NCBI GenBank assembly: GCA_902489955.1 | Contig: CABUBY010000037.1 | Span: forward strand, 1-15,096 | Length of the DNA: 15,096 nucleotides | Direction: 5' to 3' | Source: an uncultured Collinsella sp. | GTDB lineage: Bacteria; Actinomycetota; Coriobacteriia; Coriobacteriales; Coriobacteriaceae | In this document: piece by piece, positions 12,464-15,096 of the stretch | How the letters are laid out: the number at the start of each line of letters is the position of its first letter | Position numbering within the stretch: position 1 is the first letter of the stretch | Made by a program: the position numbers and the translations under genes | Notes under the pieces: generated by a model | The model's database searches: none | Told to the model about the DNA's origin: nothing | What the model saw: only the letters and a program-made list of their open reading frames with translations

Positions 12464-13591
12464 ATGGCCCCCGCTCAGGCAAGCCTGCTGGCCAAGCTCG
12501 ACACCCAAGAGCGCGTACGCGATTTTTTGACCAACGCCGTCGCCAGCGGCCGCGCATCGCACGCCTACCTGTTTTTGGGCGCTCCCGGTGCCGGCAAGCT
12601 CGATGCCGCCTGGGCGCTCGCCCAAGCCTTCCTGTGCGAGCAGGACGGCTGCGGCTCATGCGATAGCTGTGTGCGTGTCGCCCGCCATACGCACCCCGAC
12701 GTGCACTATTACACGCCCGAGAGCGCCACGGGCTACCTCATCGCCCAGACCCGCGAGCTGCTCGACGACGTGCCGCTGGCGCCCATCCGTGCCAAGGCCA
12801 AGGTCTACATCATCGACCGTGCCGAGCAGCTGCGCGCCAACACCGCCAACGCACTGCTCAAGACGCTCGAGGAGCCGCCCGAGGGCGTTATGTTTATCTT
12901 GCTGGGCACCTCGGCAGACGTGATGTTGCCCACCATCGTGAGCCGCTGCCAGTGCGTGCCGTTTCGGCTGGTGTCGCCCGCCGTGGCCACGAAGGCCGTG
13001 AGCCGCGCGACGGGCCAGGATCTCGCACGCTGTCGCATGGCGGTCGCCGTGGCGGGGAGCCCCACGCGCGGCATCGAGTTCCTTAAGAGCGCCGAGCGTC
13101 AGGATGCTCGCCGCCAGATGATCCGCGCCATCGATTCGCTCATCGCCGCCGACGAGGCCGATGTACTCAGCCGCGCCAAGTCGCTCATCGTCGCCGTTAA
13201 GGCTCCGCTCGCCGAGGTCAAGTCCACGCAGGAAAAGGTGCTCGAGCAAAACGCCGATTATCTGTCGCGTGGAGCATTGAAGCAGCTTGAGGACCGCAAC
13301 AAGCGCGAACTCAATGCGCGCGAGCGTTCGGGTATCATGGAAGCGCTGGCGAGCGCGCGGACGCTCATGCGCGACGTGCTGCTGACGCTTCAGGATGAGG
13401 CGGCAGACATTGTGAACGAGGATGTGCGCGACACGATCGGGCGGCTTGCCGCCGCGACGAATGTTGCGGGTGCCACCCGGGCGCTCGAGGCGGTCGCGAC
13501 CGCCGAGCGCAACATTGCCAGAAACGTTACTCCCCAGCTGGCCATCGAGGTCATGCTGTTCGATATCAGGAAGGCACTGAAATGCCGTTAG
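12464..13591 (+). CDS. holB: DNA polymerase III delta-prime subunit
   Basis: Delta-prime is the AAA+ clamp-loader subunit that holds the pentamer together with tau/gamma and delta. The 375-residue reading starts at the ATG at 12464, one base after the tmk stop, with AGGAGG (12449-12454) inside the end of tmk; an ATG 21 bases earlier lies within tmk and lacks such a site. Features in order: HAYLFLGAPGAGK P-loop (Lys45) followed by Leu46 instead of Ser/Thr, the zinc cysteines 58/63/66/69, the Walker-B-like YIIDRAEQL, LLKTLEEPPE and the SRC motif at 160-162 that reaches the neighbour's ATP site. The altered P-loop suggests it does not hydrolyse ATP, as in E. coli delta-prime. It overlaps ricT by 10 bases. 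Confidence 0.92.
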   Translation: MAPAQASLLAKLDTQERVRDFLTNAVASGRASHAYLFLGAPGAGKLDAAWALAQAFLCEQDGCGSCDSCVRVARHTHPDVHYYTPESATGYLIAQTRELLDDVPLAPIRAKAKVYIIDRAEQLRANTANALLKTLEEPPEGVMFILLGTSADVMLPTIVSRCQCVPFRLVSPAVATKAVSRATGQDLARCRMAVAVAGSPTRGIEFLKSAERQDARRQMIRAIDSLIAADEADVLSRAKSLIVAVKAPLAEVKSTQEKVLEQNADYLSRGALKQLEDRNKRELNARERSGIMEALASARTLMRDVLLTLQDEAADIVNEDVRDTIGRLAAATNVAGATRALEAVATAERNIARNVTPQLAIEVMLFDIRKALKCR

Positions 13592-15096
13592 TCGTACCCG
13601 TTAAGTTTACCTACGCCTCGCGCGACCTGTGGTTTGACCCGCAGGATCTGGATATCCTCGAGGCCGATTATGCCATTTGCTCCACCGAGCGCGGAACCGA
13701 GATCGGCCTGGTCACGGCCGATCCCTTCGAGGTGCCGCAAGACGAGATCGGTCAGCCGCTCAAGCCCGTGCTGCGTGTGGCGAGCGATATCGACCTGCAG
13801 CTTGCCGACGACCTGGCCATCCAGGGCGATGAGGCCATGGTCGATTTCCGACGTCTGGTCAAAGATCTCGACCTCGAGATGAAGCCGGTGGGTGTCGAAT
13901 ACCTGTTTGGCGGCGAGAAAGCCGTGTTCTACTTTGCGGCCGAGGAGCGCGTCGATTTTCGTCAGCTCGTCAAGGACCTGTCCTCGACGCTGCACATTCG
14001 CGTTGACATGCGCCAGATTGGCGTGCGTGACGAGACTCGCTTGGTGGGCGGCTATGCCCAATGCGGACAGGAGCTCTGCTGCACGCGCTTTGGCGGACAG
14101 TTTGAGCCCGTCTCGATTCGCATGGCAAAAGAGCAGGACCTGCCGCTCAATTCGTCTAAGATTAGCGGCGTGTGCGGCCGCCTGATGTGCTGCCTGCGCT
14201 ATGAGTTCGAGGCGTACAAGGACTTTAAGAGCCGTGCGCCCAAAAAGAAGACGCTCATCGATACGCCGCTCGGCAAGGCGCGTATCCAGGAATATGACAC
14301 GCCGCGTGAGCAGCTGGTGCTGCGCCTGGAGAACGGTAAAGTCTTTAAGGTCAACCTGGCCGATATGACGTGCTCGGAGGGCTGCAAAAAGAAGGCCGCC
14401 GAGCAGGGCTGCAGCTGCCGCCCCGACTGCGTGACGCGCGATGTGCTCGAGCGCATCGAGTCGCCCGAGATGCGCCTGGCGCTCATGGAGCTCGATCGCG
14501 AGAACGGCGTCGACGTGGGCGATGGCCTGTCGAGTGCCGACCGTCTGGCCGGCACGTCGATGCCCAAGCGCCGTCGTCGCGATGCCGAATCCGATGCTTG
14601 TGCCGGTCAGGGCCAGGGCGAGGGCCGTGGCCGCGGAAAGGGCCGTGGTAAGGCCGAGACACCCGAGGCCGAGGAGGCCGCCGGTGGCCGTCGTCGTCGC
14701 AAGCGCGCGGGCTCGGGCGATGTCGGCGAGGCTGCAGCTGCAGGCAAGAACGCCTCTCGCGAGCGCGAGGTTCAGCAGCCCCAGCAGCAGAATCGCGGCG
14801 GTGGTATGAACCCCACGCGTCGTCGCCGCCGTCATCTGTCGAGCGAGGAGCGCGAGGATGCCTTCCGCGCCGCAGCTGCTCGCGAGGCCGGTGCCGCTTC
14901 CAAGGGTCCCTCGGCCTCCGATGCGCCTGCCGACAAGGGCGGCAAGTCACGTGGCGAGGATGAGCGCGCGCCGCGTCCGCGCCGTCGCCATTCCTCGGGC
15001 ACGCAACAGAAGCCCTCAGTGCCCTCCGTTGCCGATCAGGTCTCGGATGGTGAGGTCAAGGTCACGCGCCGTCGTCCCGGAGATGGCGGGGGAGCG
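13582..15096 (+). CDS. ricT: RicT/YaaT-type PSP1-domain protein with long Arg/Gly-rich tail, 3' end outside window
   Basis: The frame opens at ATG 13582, inside the last ten bases of holB, and stays open to the window edge (505 codons, no stop). The first 285 or so residues match the PSP1-domain RicT/YaaT proteins: CGQELCC (161-167), the PVSIRMAKEQDLPLN region (176-190), and SGVCGRLMCCLRYE (195-208). In Bacillus RicT joins RicA and RicF in an iron-sulphur complex that affects RNase Y mRNA processing. The six cysteines in these motifs are candidate cluster ligands. A further cysteine group (264, 268, 277, 279, 283) precedes the tail. From about residue 318 the protein is low-complexity with RRRR, GRGRGKGRGK and Glu/Ala blocks, far longer than the usual 275 or so residues. 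No RicA or RicF gene is visible here, and the tail's role is unknown. Confidence 0.9.
   Translation, partial: MPLVVPVKFTYASRDLWFDPQDLDILEADYAICSTERGTEIGLVTADPFEVPQDEIGQPLKPVLRVASDIDLQLADDLAIQGDEAMVDFRRLVKDLDLEMKPVGVEYLFGGEKAVFYFAAEERVDFRQLVKDLSSTLHIRVDMRQIGVRDETRLVGGYAQCGQELCCTRFGGQFEPVSIRMAKEQDLPLNSSKISGVCGRLMCCLRYEFEAYKDFKSRAPKKKTLIDTPLGKARIQEYDTPREQLVLRLENGKVFKVNLADMTCSEGCKKKAAEQGCSCRPDCVTRDVLERIESPEMRLALMELDRENGVDVGDGLSSADRLAGTSMPKRRRRDAESDACAGQGQGEGRGRGKGRGKAETPEAEEAAGGRRRRKRAGSGDVGEAAAAGKNASREREVQQPQQQNRGGGMNPTRRRRRHLSSEEREDAFRAAAAREAGAASKGPSASDAPADKGGKSRGEDERAPRPRRRHSSGTQQKPSVPSVADQVSDGEVKVTRRRPGDGGGA

Noticed and set aside
13588..14835. Minus-strand open frame of 415 codons opposite ricT
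   Set aside because: The plus-strand frame carries RicT cysteine motifs and continues the operon; the minus frame is low-complexity Ala/Leu/Arg.

Overview
The window is a dense, high-GC stretch of bacterial chromosome made of housekeeping genes with short gaps. Base composition, the tmk-holB-ricT gene order, the Lys/Ala tail on topoisomerase I and the repeated GGGAC-type intergenic palindromes together suggest a Coriobacteriia genome, most likely Collinsella or a near relative. That assignment is inference from memory of such genomes, not a search result. No phage, plasmid, IS transposase, CRISPR array, rRNA or tRNA was seen.

Layout, left to right. (1) 1-282: 3' end of a ROK-family sugar kinase (glucokinase type). 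(2) 449-1372: manganese-dependent (DHH-family) inorganic pyrophosphatase with a clear terminator. (3) 1432-2997: a structured 5' leader ending in an intrinsic terminator, then the Na+/H+ antiporter NhaA. (4) 3084-3338 (minus): a small unrecognised protein, divergent from (5) 3488-4792: a subgroup Ic aspartate aminotransferase. (6) 4844-5158: an orphan STAS-domain anti-sigma-factor antagonist. (7) 5312-7765: tatA-tatC-hypA-hypB, linking the twin-arginine export channel to nickel-insertion factors of [NiFe] hydrogenase maturation. (8) 7820-10414: a type IA DNA topoisomerase with an unusual active-site motif and four zinc ribbons, ending at a bidirectional terminator shared with (9) 10556-11539 (minus): a zinc-ribbon, single-pass membrane protein. 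(10) 11779-15096: tmk-holB-ricT, packed with gaps or overlaps of about ten bases or less. The last gene has no stop inside the window.

How the genes work together: the Tat genes supply the route by which cofactor-loaded hydrogenase subunits leave the cytoplasm, and HypA/HypB supply their nickel. tmk-holB-ricT is the arrangement known from Bacillus and its relatives (dTMP kinase, clamp-loader delta-prime, and a Ric complex subunit). PpaC drains pyrophosphate from biosynthesis and NhaA handles Na+ and pH.

The most interesting non-coding signals are two. The nhaA leader has aptamer-like stems, a GC-rich hairpin with a T-tract just before the ribosome binding site, and a possible antiterminator. 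The second is a set of four extragenic palindromic or hairpin elements, at about 285-336, 3052-3080, 10480-10537 and 11608-11676. Their arms differ but they share a GGGAC core, which suggests a small REP/MITE-like repeat family.
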